A stretch of 64,000 bases of DNA from Myrica gale (taxonomy: Eukaryota; Streptophyta; Magnoliopsida; Fagales; Myricaceae). The notes beneath the pieces were generated by a model. It did not search any database, was not told the DNA's origin, and saw only the letters and a list, made by a program, of their open reading frames with translations. Made by a program: the position numbers and the translations under genes. This document shows positions 31,681 through 43,789 of the stretch, one piece after another. Each line of letters begins with the position of its first letter. Position 1 is the first letter of the stretch. Location: contig OZ005608.1 in NCBI GenBank assembly GCA_963930655.1, positions 24,143,271-24,207,270 on the forward strand, in the 5' to 3' direction.

Positions 31681-32842
31681 TCAACGGTGCTGGTCCCCGG
31701 CCCCGCTGAGCTTGCAAATCCCGAGAACCGTAGCCGTCGCATCTCCACCGTCGATAGTACTGTCGTTTTGGAGCCTCCTGAGCGAGCTTATGATCCCTGT
31801 TGATCCTGACTCTTCTTGAGCTCCCTCTGTTCGGTTCGCCTCGGCAATCTTTCGATGCTTCACCGCCCTGGTTGAGCCCAAACCGTTGGCTTCCTCATTG
31901 GCGGCTGCTCCAGAGGCCACTTGAGGAGAGGAGAATCTCGTTTCATCCTGCACTCGTCAAGGTGCTATCTGAAAAATCTTTGGCTAGAACCAACATTTAC
32001 CAATTCCCGGTTTGGTTGCTAAGAAAGCGGGGGGTAAAGAAAGATATAAAACTGATGGAAAAGCCAAGAAAGTTAGAAACAATCGTTAATTTGGTTAAAA
32101 AAAAGTTTCTTCCGTAATATTTCTGAAAAATTGCAAAAAAAAAAAGGATAAGAAAAAAACAGAAAGATCTGAAAAATTGCAACGAATCGTTATCGAATGA
32201 AAAAGAATAAGAAAAAACAGAAAGATGATTCCGTTTTGTAAGACAAAAAAAAAACAGAACACCATGAATGAAAATGGAGAAAATGAGAGCACTCACATCT
32301 GAATCGGCATCCGCATTCTCCCGCTCTCGCTTCAATGTCGAAAGAGGAGTTGAGATCTCCACGTCACCGTCGCTGCTAGAAGAACTCGACAGGGGAAGCG
32401 GCGGCGGCGATGAATTACAAGACCAAGGAACGACTTGATTCTTCCCATCCTCATCCCCATCCTCCTCCTCACCATCACTATAAGCTCTACCGCTATCATC
32501 ACCATCACCGCCATCATCGTCAACCTCGTCCTCGTCCTCGTCCTCCTCATCATCGTTCACCACAGCTATCTCACTCTCAGCGTCGCATATTGATCTGTCG
32601 CATATTGATCTGCTGTGGATATCCACACAGCCCTCGCAGACAGATACTGTGGGAGTTAGCTTGGGCCCAGACGCTTTCCAAGGAGTCGAAGACTGACAGA
32701 CATGGCAGAGCAAGCTCCTGGAATGCCTCGCTACCAGAAAGTTGGCGCAGTGAACCTTCTCGTCACAGTCCCAGCATAGGCTCGCCTGGTCGGGCTCGCA
32801 ATACATCCTCGCGACCTTACCACACAGCTCACAATCCTTCAT
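31681..32842 (-). CDS. BBX28: B-box zinc-finger protein, BBX28/29 type
   Basis: Two exons on the minus strand, 32842-32297 and 31947-31681, joined in phase 0 through a GTGAGT...GTGCAG intron, giving about 270 residues. The N-terminus starts MKDCELCGKVARMYCEPDQA and has one B-box with zinc ligands C-x2-C...C-x2-C...H (CELC, C, CWDCDEKVH, ARH; residues 4-40), followed by a partial second module CHVCQSSTPW...VCEGCVDIH. A long acidic run (DDEEDEDEDE, residues about 95-125), NQVVPWS, a Ser run and LKRERE follow. Exon 2 has basic VKHRKIAEA and SSLRRLQ helices and ends near VLGICKLSG. Single-B-box proteins of this group act in the nucleus in light signalling around HY5. Three G-box motifs lie upstream. 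The frame is intact. Confidence 0.85.
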
Positions 32843-33102
32843 CTCTATCTCTCAGTCACTTTCTCTTTCTCTTTCTTCCGAATTTCTTCCTCGCATAGCA
32901 GGAAATAAGGGAATAAAGGAAAGTGCAAGTTGCAGGCAGTTATGGAAACCGCCCTTGCTTTTCGACATTAATTACTGGTTTTTTCTACTCTAATCGGGTG
33001 CATACTGCGGGATATTTTGGTCATTTGGAGGCTTGAAGTAAAAAATAAATATCTTTAACTGCTCCCGTTCGAAGTTGTTGCTTTTCAAAACCACTTCTCA
33101 GA

Positions 33103-33268
33103 CCGTACAGCTACAAGGGCTTAGTAAAAAAAAAACTAACTGTACGTAGTAAAAAAAACCGTACAGCTACAAGGGCTTAGTCAACAAAAAAACTTACTGT
33201 ACGTAGTAAAAAAAAAACCAAACCGTACAGCTACAAGGGCTTAGTCAAAAACAAAACTAACTGTACGG
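33103..33268. repeat. Three spaced copies of CCGTACAGCTACAAGGGCTTAG
   Basis: The unit CCGTACAGCTACAAGGGC followed by TTAGT, A-rich spacer and CTGTACG occurs at 33103-33158, 33159-33222 and 33223-33268 (about 56, 64 and 46 bp). CCGTACAG and CTGTACGG are complementary, so each unit, and the array as a whole, can fold back. It lies about 260-430 bp upstream of the B-box ATG. Confidence 0.85.
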
Positions 33269-33491
33269 TTAGTTAATAGCCGTATTTGCTGCGCGCGAAA
33301 GACCAAATCATAGTGCACTAAAAAAAGGCCACCTCATAGTGATCTGGTCTTTTCGAGCACATTTTTGCACATGGCGAGATTCTACAGGTGGAATAAAATT
33401 AAACCATGTGGACGCTTTCGCAGCAAATACTCACTCATCCTCTCTGGAACATATGTATTTTACGAGCAATTCACCACCGGCTAAATTCTGA

Positions 33492-33671
33492 CACGTGTCG
33501 AGTACGTAGTTATGGGATTTAGATGTTGCGTGTCCAAGGGCATTTAATTGGATCCCATGAAGATATTTTCATGGGACAACATGATGACATGTCAATTGCG
33601 CTGTAGGGGCTGGAGATTCCAGTGTTTCCCACGTGGAGAGTTCCCATCCGCAATAGGCTGGAAGCCACGTG
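33492..33671 (-). promoter_or_regulatory. Three CACGTG G-boxes upstream of BBX28-like gene
   Basis: Perfect CACGTG cores at 33492-33497 (in ACACGTGTC), 33630-33635 (CCACGTGG) and 33666-33671 (CCACGTGAC), 650-830 bp upstream of the B-box start codon. G-boxes bind bZIP factors such as HY5 and bHLH PIFs. The link to this gene is positional inference. Confidence 0.5.
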
Positions 33672-34720
33672 ACACGCACCTGGTCTTGGCTAAGCATCTG
33701 GCATTCCAAAGCCGGACCCACTTTTACGTTTAACCACGCCTCGGCTTTCGGCGGCAATAATTCTACCTCATTTAAGGATATTTTGTGGCGTTTGTTTTTT
33801 AATATTTTTATATTTTAAATTTTTTAAATAATTATAAAATAATTTCTCTTAATTAAATAATAAAATAACATTATACTATTTAATTAAATCTTCTCTTCAC
33901 TTTTTTTATAAAATATTATATTTTTTCACAAACTCCGATACCCATAATTTTCAAAACTCCAATATAAGATTTTTATTTTATTTTATAAAAAATAAAAAAA
34001 CTGGATAAATGTCGCAGAAGCATATGGGCAGGGATGGGTTTGTATATCCCAAGAATTACCTTATATAATTTTCACGTGGGTTGTTCTAGGTGATGTGGCA
34101 TGATAAAATACAAGGCCGTAGGAAATCTTTGTGGATGACGTGGTGGTGTGGGAAGGGGTCCAACGACTGAGCCACTTACATGGGAATGGGTTCAAGTGAC
34201 TGTTTGTGTGGACGGGAGCAAAGATACGAGGTTCTTTGCATGTATATGGCGTGTTATGTGTATTAGAGAAACTAAATACACATGCAACATATTATAAAAA
34301 AAATCCAGATATTCTCTTTATTTTTTTTTTAAAAACTATACCTTAAGTAAATATACAATATATCACCTACGTACATTAGCTAAAGAAACTGTATTTAAAA
34401 GATAAATTTTCACCTAATGCGTGGCACAACAGTGTAATAACTTGTACTAATAATGGAACTAGAAGTTAGAAAAAGAGAAACTTATAATAAAAGTCATGCA
34501 TACTGCACAATTAATAAATGATAGAACTAGGGTTCATGGATCTGCAATAAAGAATTTGATTTTTGATGCCCCACCACAGAAGAACCCTCTCTCCTCTTCT
34601 CTTCCCCGTGAATTGAATCTATGGCGAATGGGTATATTTTTTTTTATATAGAAATAGTATAGATTCTCTTGAGATTCTTAATATTGGAATTTATGAAATG
34701 ATGGTTTGAGTTTGCGAAAA
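33672..34720. other. AT-rich intergenic DNA with MITE relic
   Basis: No gene. The interval 33790-33960 resembles the AT-rich MITE family at 30487 (GGCGTTTGTTTTTTAATA, TTCTCTTCACTTTTT, CAAACTCCGATACCCATAAT) but the ends are degraded. Confidence 0.45.
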
Positions 34721-34728
34721 GTATTAGA

Positions 34729-35196
34729 CAGGGCCGGCTCAAACCAAATGGGGCCTAAGGCAAAATAAATTATTAGGCATTTTTATATAAAATTTAATAT
34801 AAAATATTTAAATTATCTGAAAATTATTAAATTTAATATAAAATATTCAAAGGCCTTATTAATTATTTTTTATGAGGCCCTCATACATGACATCAAGGCC
34901 CATGACTAGAACAATTAAGAAATTCATAAGCCATTTTTTCTCTTTGATCAAAGTTTAGAAATATCTAAAAAGGGATTAGGAGGTCTGGAAGAAATATATC
35001 AATCAACTCATGATATAAAAAAATATGAAAAAATTGCATCTTGCCATTCTTTTTTTTTCTTAGCTCAGTTGTATTTTTATTTTTGGGTCATCTACAACAC
35101 AAAAAAATAAAAAATTATTTTTAGTCTTTATGGGGCCTTGCTCAGGGTGAGGTCTTAGGCCACCGCCTAAGTTGCCTTACCTTTGAGCAGGCCCTG
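34729..35196. mobile_element. hAT MITE, 468 bp, perfect 8-bp target duplication
   Basis: It begins CAGGGCCGGCTCAA (34729) and ends TTGAGCAGGCCCTG (35196), inverted repeats with one mismatch, flanked by GTATTAGA at 34721-34728 and 35197-35204. The AT-rich interior carries the inverted words GGGGCCTAAGGC and GTCTTAGGCCACC. No coding capacity. Confidence 0.92.
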
Positions 35197-35204
35197 GTAT
35201 TAGA

Positions 35205-36540
35205 ATTTGCAGACAAGAATGATTCTGAGATATGTGTACCCTAAGAAAGCCAAGTTGAATAATTCACAACTTTCTCTATCATTTGTTATCCCAATTAATT
35301 ATCCGAATTAAACTGTATAATTTAAAAAGAGATAACACAATAAGTAGATTATATTGTAGAACTAATGTTGTTCGAAACTTTACATGAATAATATTAAATG
35401 GTATAAAGTTCACTTATTGTATATATCTCTTTTCTAATTAAGCGTATAATTTAAATAATAAATTAAAAGAAATCCTCTTCGAGTTTACACGATGGAATCC
35501 TTGGCGGAGCCAAGAAAATCCAGCAGTTGTTTGCTTTTGATAAGAATCCCTGCCAGCTCGGTTAATTTTGTGGGATTTGCGCTAACGCACTCGATTAGCA
35601 CTTGGACCGAGCAAGCAAAAGGAAAACATGAGATTTTTTTTTTCCCCGAATTATCACATCTTCAACGAAGTTCGTAACCGAGCGCAAGTTGCAGGACTCA
35701 TGTTTGCTTAGCTTAGGAGAAAGAACAAAAAAAAAAAAAACAGAAAAAGAAGCAAGTTGCAAGACTCTTCCACGAGCGGCCGGCTCACTCGTACGTGGGA
35801 CTGTTTAATGTTTTTCAGATAATACAGAGCTTTCTGCGGTCCATTACATTGGCCTGTGCGGCTCGAGTCAACCCATCTCCATTTTGTCTTTTAGGTTGAA
35901 TGATCCCCAGATAACTTCGAAAGACGATGATGGGCCGGTTGCTGGGCACACCGAGAGAATAAGGCCGAAGAATTGTTTTTTTTTTTTTTCCGGCAGTACA
36001 TCTTCCATAAAAGTTAAACGAAAGTAGTTGTTTGATAAAAAAATATAAATTATTTTTATGATTAATTTGAAAATTTAAGAACTATTTATTAAAGAGTCAA
36101 AAGGAAGGAACAAATAAATATAGATCTCAAAAATAAAAGAGAATCCACAAAAGAATGTCTTCCGGGAACTCTTTGTCGTGCTTTGGTTATTTGATATATC
36201 CTTTCTTTATTTGAACCAAGAATCGATTGGATCGAAATTAACGATTTTTCTGTCAAACCCTTTTGTGTCTGTGTGAATCTCTAACCGTACAGCGGAATCT
36301 TCATAGGCTGCCAACATGGAAAGTGTTTCCATATGTGAAGGAAAAGAAGGGGATGAGGATCCTTTTTAACCAGCAATAACGTCCCCCTAACAATCCATCT
36401 TCTATTTTTTCCTCCTCCTTACCACCCTACCCCAACCCTGTAAGACCCAGACCTCTCATCCCCCAGAATCAGCTAACCCACACCACACGGCCACACCTCT
36501 CCTGCCCCATTGAACTCCCATGCAGCTTAAGGACATTATT
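35205..36540. other. Intergenic DNA, no gene seen
   Basis: AT-rich with A and T runs. The open frame at 35492-35677 has no recognisable domain or flanking gene structure. Confidence 0.4.
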
Positions 36541-37117
36541 CGGTCAGTTAACAAGAGGTACCAGGAACAAATATCTGCTTGGCATCAGGTAGAGCACAGC
36601 AGTCCTCGACGATGGACTCCCCTGGAACCGGGCTGTTTCAAAATTTAATTTTGATGTAGCAATTCTCAGTTATGGATCGTATTTGGCCGTCTCATATCGA
36701 GACAACTCTAGCTCCGTCTGTATAACCTACACGGAGCGCTCTCCCGCCATGGACCCATTGGTAGGTGAAGCAATGTGACAGCCGCCTATGGAACAGGATT
36801 GGCCTTGAATCATGTTCGAGACGGATTCGAAATTTATCTGGCAAGATGTCAGAAAGGTGGAGACACCTTGTTGGAAAATCGAGGCACTTGTCCTTTCTGT
36901 TCGAAGATGCCTCCAAGATCACCCTAGTTGGTCCCTAGAGTGGATCCCCCGCAAGAAGAATCAGCAGCCCCACCTGTCAGCTGATTGGGCTGCTTTATCT
37001 TTATCTTCTGGTTTTTTGTAATCCTCTCTCCTTACCAAGGGACATCGTCACTTGTGATACCCTTGTTTTGTAAGTTCCTTCTAGTTGAATGCAATTATCC
37101 CGATACAAAGAAAAAAA
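36541..37117 (+). mobile_element. LINE 3' fragment with RNase H domain
   Basis: Broken plus-strand frames encode the terminal RVT_3 RNase H of a plant LINE: FNFDVAILSYGSYLAVSYRD, GEAM, FETDSKFIWQDV, CWKIEALVLSVRR, SWSLEWIPRKKNQQPHLSAD and WAALSLSSGFL. It ends near GATACAAAGAAAAAAAG, an A-rich tail. Stops and frame shifts make it inactive. Confidence 0.75.
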
Positions 37118-38363
37118 GTACTGGTTTTCTCTACGCCTTAATGGCTCTTCCCAAGTTTAGCAATCGTTCGGCCGGGAAATCGCTTTTTGAAGCTTTTTTC
37201 ATGCGTATATACCTTATGTATGTCTCCTACCACAATCCATGTTGAACAATCACTGAAAACATATATATATATATAAAACTCGACAGGGGAACGCATATTC
37301 GGGCCAAAGAAAGAGGAGTACAGAAAGAAACAGATCATGGACAACCTATATATATTCTTTTACTTTTTCTGTAAAGATTTTGTATCATTATTTGTTAATT
37401 AACTTTTCAATGGGGACTGCATATCCCAAACAACATAACATAGAAGCATCTTCATTCCAGACGATTTCAGGGATATTGCTCGAACCCTCACCCAAAAATG
37501 GAAGGAAAGATATAAAAACCACCACCTAGCTACCACCACAAGAAGAAAAAAATAAGAAAGAAAGAGCCTAGCTAACTTCCCTTCCGTTTAATCGTAAGAT
37601 TTCGTTCAAGAACCGAAACACAAAACGCAAGAACGTACAAACCTTGGAATCTTCAATGAAAGAAAGATATTTAAGGTTGCTATTGCTGATTCCCATGCCC
37701 AATCAGATGCACCAACGTCCTCGGAATGTGTTGCGCCTATAATTACCTACGAAGTTATAAGATCAAGCTTAAGCACTTGAGTGTCGGTTAAAAACGGCCG
37801 GCGATGATCTATTTTTCAAGCGATCAACAGCACGATTCTGGAAAAAGGTCTGTACCTGTACCTTCATAATTAAGATGCTTTTACACAGTGCAAAGAACCA
37901 CTTCTGCACACTGCGTCACTGCGTACAGGCGCCGCATGCATGTAGAGAAACTAGCTAGTTCAGTCGCTATTATATATCTATGTTTGGAAACAATAGCATT
38001 TAAATACATTAATGGCTTTCTGATGCCAGCTGAGGTATGTTTTGCTTCATACTTTACCATTACGCAGCACCTAAAAGCATGTGGGTAATTAATAGAGATT
38101 AACTAGCGTACCCCTAAAAGCTAGCAGTTGCATCTTTAAACCAAATGCAATCTTGACCTCATCAACATCAGCATATACTAAGGATGATCTCTTTATTTCA
38201 AATTAACATCGAATTCACCCAGAGAAAATAAAAGGTAGCTAGCTAGATAAACTTAATTCATATTCGAGAAGACACCAACATATTAAATCCTACAACTTTT
38301 CTTCTTTTCCCTGGTTCTTAAATTGAGAAATCAGGTTATTTGATACGAACATAACGAAATGAG
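37118..38363. other. Intergenic DNA, 3' of EF-hand gene
   Basis: No gene is supported. There is an AT dinucleotide run at 37260-37276. The part next to 38364 is presumably the 3' UTR of the EF-hand gene. Confidence 0.4.
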
Positions 38364-38717
38364 TTATATTCCAGTTACATCCAAATCTTCCATCCACATT
38401 TTGGGTCCATCCACCAAGCCCGGGCTCAACCTGAACATGAGAATGCAGAACTCCATCTGACTGAGCGCCCCATCTCCGTCAAGATCACCTTCCATCAGCA
38501 TGCACACGATATCGTCATCTCCCATGTCATGCAACCCCAACAGAGAGCTGTTCCGCTTCAAGCTCTCAAACGTGATGAGGCCCTTCTCGCAATCCATCAG
38601 CAAACGGAACCCGTTGCAGAGCTCCCCTACAAACCCTTCTGCTCCCAACTGCGCAATCATGGAAGGGAAGTAGTCCTCGAAGTCGAAGGCATTGTCAAAT
38701 GCGAAATATTGTGCCAT
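38364..38717 (-). CDS. Single EF-hand calcium-binding protein, KIC/KRP1-like
   Basis: An intronless 117-residue frame. Residues 78-89 form a canonical EF-hand loop, D-L-D-G-D-G-A-L-S-Q-M-E, with acidic ligands at positions 1, 3, 5 and 12, followed by FCILMFRLSPGL. A degenerate first hand (MDCEKGLITFES, 41-52) lacks the ligands. N-terminal aromatic/acidic FDNAFDFEDYFPSM is typical of the plant KIC (KCBP-interacting) group, small cytosolic sensors that bind motor or kinase targets on calcium elevation. Length matches the family (about 115-135). A TATA box lies about 120 bases upstream. Arabidopsis At4g27280 in the syntenic block is of this type (from memory). Confidence 0.88.
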   Translation of the reverse strand: MAQYFAFDNAFDFEDYFPSMIAQLGAEGFVGELCNGFRLLMDCEKGLITFESLKRNSSLLGLHDMGDDDIVCMLMEGDLDGDGALSQMEFCILMFRLSPGLVDGPKMWMEDLDVTGI

Positions 38718-38834
38718 TGGCGATCGAAATCGTACGTGAATTTGTACGTGGAGGTAAGAGGGAGACCGGGGATTTGATTGCTTGTAATAAGGTTGTGAAT
38801 AGGAGTGATGGACACTGAGGGAGTGAGAGGTGTA

Positions 38835-38842
38835 TTATATAA
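38835..38842 (-). promoter_or_regulatory. TATA box of EF-hand gene
   Basis: TTATATAA in context GCTTATATAATAC on the minus strand, 118-125 bases upstream of the ATG at 38717, which leaves a leader of about 85-90 bases. Confidence 0.6.
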
Positions 38843-38949
38843 GCAGGGGGAGGAAAGTGAGGGAGGCGTTCGCGGAAAGGGAGGGCATTGAAGAGCCAAC
38901 AAATTGTATCAGGATCTGTGTGGGAGCTTCTCCTTCCTGGAAGTTGCAT

Positions 38950-41348
38950 CGGCTATATCTAAGGTTTTCATACAATCATACAAAAGTGATAAGCCTGTTC
39001 TTTTAACCACGCTTGGATTAAGACATAATTACAGCTTTCCTATGTGATGACTTATCACGATCATCACCACATGACATTTAGTAACCTGGCTGTGGCTTTA
39101 CCAATTAACTTGTCCATATTAAAACAAACCACTCCAAATTAACGCACTCTTCCTCTATAAGTTGGCTACGACTGGACAAAGATTCTCTACAGTTCATAGT
39201 AAACAGTTGTGCTGTCAAATTCCTAACCAATTTTTGGATTAGTCGTTTAGATTTTCTCCCTCCCTATTTTCTAACTCTAAAGACTCCTAATTGTATTTAA
39301 GATTTAATAATTCTGTTGTCTGATTCTTTAGAAAATTGTAGAGGATCTAAATAATGAGAACATTAAGAAAGAAAAAAAAATACAAAGTCACTTATGATCA
39401 GCATAGCATGGTAAACTTGGTGGGTGGTATATATGTTAATTTCTGTGGTCCATATTTGTTCCTTACAAGAAACAGGAAAACCCATCTAAATCGAGAACAA
39501 TAATGCACTCAGAATCGGACCATCTTCTTGGATAATTTCCCAGCTTGTTTTTCTAGTGTGCCATCAATAATATGGGGGGTGTTCGTTTGCTTGATATTCT
39601 GAGAATTCGAATCCAACGTTTGCCGATCACAAGCCGAACATGATTGAGTTTCAAATGCACACAATTATTTTTCAATTTTGCCATACCCTTAAAATTTCTA
39701 AATTACCGACGCATCCTCTGTTAATTCATGAGAGATATAAATGAGGAAGGGTAAAATGAGATTTTAAAAAACTTATGACCCCACGAGACTGTCGACATTA
39801 ATTGTAGGACATACGAATGGACGAAATTGTCCTCACTTGTCTTAATTTCACTTACCCCATTCTGATAGCCTTTTTCGATAACCTCGGCGGCAACTATTTT
39901 CTTCTGCTCTTCTGACATAATGCTGACCCAATTGCACGTTTTCTTATGCACCCATTCATTTCTCTCATCTGCACGTTTTCTTCTTCTTCTTTTTTGCGTA
40001 TGTTTTCTTCTATTCGTTTCTCTTCTTTTTCTTTTTCTTTTTCAATTTTTTAACCAATTCAATACCTTTTTAATGTCTGCGTTATAATAATAAAAATTTT
40101 AAAATAATAAAAATTTAAAATTAAACAAATTAAACATTAACTTAAACATTATTTTATATTTTATATTCTACACAAATCTCAATAAAGATAATCTATAAAT
40201 AACAACTTTAAAAATCATCATTTTTTTTACAACTCAACAAATTTTATACAAACATCAATACAACTCCAATATCATCTAAAAATTCTCAAAACAGCCCACA
40301 TTCTAAAAATATCATGAAAACTAACATCACCATTGATTTCTATTCCAATTTGAAGACCACACATCGTGATTTCTTGATGTTGCCAAAGCACGACAAAGTG
40401 AACGGACACAAATTAATGACATGAAGCTGATATTTGGAATATGTTCATTTGCACCAGAAGCACGCGCTCATGCAATTACGTGCATGAAGCCACAAGAAAC
40501 GATATTGCAGGGCAAGTCTAGAAAGTTGAAGGCCTGCATGAGTGAGCTATAATATAAGTTGGCAAGTCGGGTCATATTCTTACGCCTAGTGTCCTTTTAT
40601 GTACTTCAGTTTCCTTCCGTTTCGGATATATAGTTCGATCTTTTCAGGGCTATGTGAAATTGATCGAATTATTGGGTGCTAGTGGGGATCAAGTAGCCTG
40701 TCGAAATCACTGCTTCGAACCAAAGCAGAGCGACAAATTATTTCGATCGGACCGAGGCGAAACCCTTATATCAAAGTGGTAATTGCTTGAATTAGGTCTT
40801 AATTAAACTACTCATGATCAGAAAATGGATCCCGCCAACTCATGAAATGAAATCACAAAGGGCATGTTGTCGATTCCATCAGTTTTGATAGAAGACTTAT
40901 AATTACTAACCAAAAGTACAGATCTCAGTTTGAAAAAAATAAAATAAAATGGTCGAACATACAGTTCATCAAATTATATACTCTATTTAGTGTATCTTAA
41001 TTAATTATGTGATATATAGTACTATATAGTCCTTGTATATATACGCATGGCTAAAATACGTACTTATGGACCTTCCTATATATAATTACCAGGTACGGGC
41101 TCAAATACCTCATGAGATGATAAGTATACTTGTCAATGTTTCGTTAGCTTGGCTTTGAAGACACTCAATTCGTAACTAGGGACAAAATGTTATAAGTTCA
41201 AGTTCTTTTTAGCCACGGAATTGAAAATAGATGAAAATTGAGGGACAAAAATGAAACCTAGTTTTAGGAACAAGACTCAAACCCTCTAATGAAGCAACTT
41301 TTGTGCTGCATGTTTTATTCTTTCTATCTCATGTGTGCATAATTGAAC
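38950..41348. other. Intergenic DNA, no gene seen
   Basis: About 2.4 kb of AT-rich sequence. 39575-39680 starts like the GTTCGTTTG-type MITEs, and 40060-40330 resembles an AT-rich MITE interior, but borders are not clear. A T/C-rich run of TTCTTTTT words lies at 39968-40050. Confidence 0.4.
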
Positions 41349-41349
41349 T

Positions 41350-41373
41350 ATATATATATATATATATATATAT
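41350..41373. repeat. (AT)n microsatellite
   Basis: About 12 uninterrupted TA/AT units. Confidence 0.9.
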
Positions 41374-41664
41374 TTTAACACTTTTTGCTTTTGATCGCGA
41401 ATATGTCGTGATTAGTTTGTTCCAAAGCAAAAGAGAAGTGAATGTTTTCTGTGAATTCGAATCTTCTACAATTTACTGGTCGAATTGCAACATGCAATTT
41501 GAAGAGAGATATATACAATAGGTGAACCTTATACTATTTAATGTTATCTATATAAAGGTTCGAACAATAAGAGCCTTACAATGAGGTCTACTTATTGTAT
41601 CAATCTCCATACAGTTCGGGCAAAAAATTACAGAGAATCTTAATCTATTTTTTGCCGGCTCTCC

Positions 41665-41877
41665 AAAGTTATTAAATGATAATGTTTGAAGCTTTATTTG
41701 TTGCGTGCTGGAAATCGAAAACAAATTCATGATCTAATAAGAATCGAAAACAAATTCACGGTCTTTTCTTAAAGTTATTAAATGATAATGTTTGAAGCTT
41801 TATTTGTTGCGTAGCTGGAAATCGAAAACAAATTCATGATCCGATAAGAATCGAAAACAAATTCACGATCTTTTCTT
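41665..41877. repeat. 106-bp tandem duplication with internal subrepeats
   Basis: Copy 1 (41665-41770) and copy 2 (41771-41877) both begin AAAGTTATTAAATGATAATG and differ at a few positions. Each contains two subunits of AATCGAAAACAAATTCA, making four in all. Confidence 0.9.
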
Positions 41878-43789
41878 CTTATCAGATGGACAGCTTTGAG
41901 ATATAAGGGTTTTTTTTTGGGGGGCAAATTCAAATTGAAATGGGGAAAGGACCTGATGGTGACCTACTGTCTGAGGAATATAATTATCGGCACTTTTGGT
42001 TGTATCCCTCCGGGCTCCGACAAAAGGGAAGTTTCAGGGCAGCTTCCTTTATGGTTCATCAGCTAAAAGAAAAGTACATGGTCCTCCTTTGGCCTTTGCT
42101 CCTAATTAAGATCTTCACATATTCATCTTACTAACCCCATAAACACTTGAACCAAAAACTGAGCTTGTGGGCATGAAAATCACGACCAAATTTAGGAAAC
42201 AGTAAAAAAGTTAGAATTTAGACATACATGTTTTCATCATGGACTCACTCGCCGTAGTACTTGATGTGATTCATAAGAATTATGAATGTATGGCTGGGAG
42301 ACAACTTAATTGGTTGTGTCCTCAACACATTAATTTTTTGTTATTGTTCAATTTTCTTTGAAAACATTTTCAGTGGCCCTACAAGCTTAAAAAAAAGAAG
42401 AAGCAACGTTATGAACCGGTCAAAATTGATTCGACTATTCTTTTTTCCTTTCCTTCTATCTTTCTTTTCCTCCATAGCAACGTCAAATCTTTCAGTACTC
42501 CTCCACTTTGCAGATTTGAAAAATAAATGTTTTGGGTCAGAGGTGGGTCGAGGCAGGGCTGGCCTTTCGAACGTGTGTGATCAAATGGGTTTTAGAGGTC
42601 TCTATCAATTTGTCATGATCAACACATTTACCCAAAAATTGGGAATGATAAATCGATGATAATTATCTTGAGTTCGGTTTAAAAAATACAAATTTATACG
42701 GTATCAAATTAAAGGAGATGTTCCGTGAATTTGAATGTTTAGGATTTAGAGGGTGCCTTTGGAATTTATAAAATTTTAATATAATAAAAAAATATAATAT
42801 AATTTTTTTTCATCATATCATTACTTTTTATTATAATAAATATTAAAAATCATCCATCTCTTCACTTTTTCACCAAATCTTATACCAAAAGTCATCCGTG
42901 TTTTGAAACTTTTTAGGTGATGTTGGAGTGTATTGGCATGCCTGCAGAAGTGTTGATTTGTATTGATATTTGAATATGTTTAGTTTTTGTATTCTCAAAA
43001 TTCTTAAAATGTAAAGAAAACGAAGAAAGCCAAAGTCATGTGTTTGGGATCTAACTTTTCACTATATTTTAATTGTAATTAAATAATATATTTATTTGGT
43101 TTACTAATTAAGAAAGAGGCAACTTACACGAGATAAGAAGTGTTAGTTAGAGAATTAATTATTGAGATAAGTACTGATTATTTTACACAAACCTAATAAT
43201 ATTATGTTTTTCATTCAATTAATACTTCTCCGTATCACCTACAAAACAAAAGAAAGTTGTCCTTTGTTTTCTTGTAAATTATGAAATTCCAGACAAATTA
43301 CCAGCTTCTCCGTATCAACGGAAAACGCAAAAGCAAAATTCAGTTACTTTTTGAAAAGTGTTTCTCAACTACGTACTTAAATTGAAAAAGAAGCAACACC
43401 GTAGTGTTTCGTTAGTAGTTGGACGAGATTAAAAAAAAAAATTAAGAGGAAGCAGACAGCTTGTAATTTATTTCCTTTTGAATCACCTACAGAACTTCCT
43501 GTCTTCTTCCTCGTCACGTCTGCCTCTCTGTAGATGAATTAGGTTATTTTTTTTTTCAAACAGAGCAAAGCGAGAGGAGGCGACAACAAGAAGACGCCAA
43601 GAAAAATTAAGAGAAATTTCCAAAGAAGCCAAACAAACGGATCTGCCTAGTGTCTATATCTGTCGTTTTGTTATTTTTGTCTTCTTATGCAAATAATTAG
43701 TTCTCTTTAGTTAGCAAAGTGAGTTTAGGAAAGAAAAATGCTTGGGATTTCGTTGGAATTCTGCTGGAGTCTCAAAATACATTGAGCGT
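41878..43789. other. Intergenic DNA with MITE relic
   Basis: No gene is supported; frames at 41940-42134 and 42282-42659 have no recognised domain. 42750-42925 is an AT-rich MITE of the 30487 family, same orientation (TTTGGAATTTATAAAATTTT, CACTTTTTCACCAAATC). Confidence 0.45.

Noticed and set aside
32410..32898. 162-codon plus-strand His/Arg/Pro-rich frame opposite the B-box exon
   Set aside because: It is the complement of the acidic Asp/Glu run of the B-box protein.
33103..33268. CRISPR-like array
   Set aside because: Only three units with A-rich, non-unique spacers in a plant genome; a local tandem duplication.
35492..35677. 61-codon frame MESLAEPRKSSSC...
   Set aside because: No domain, no supporting signals, AT-rich surroundings.
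36692..37021. Possible small gene
   Set aside because: The readable peptide is a decayed LINE RNase H domain, not a cellular gene.
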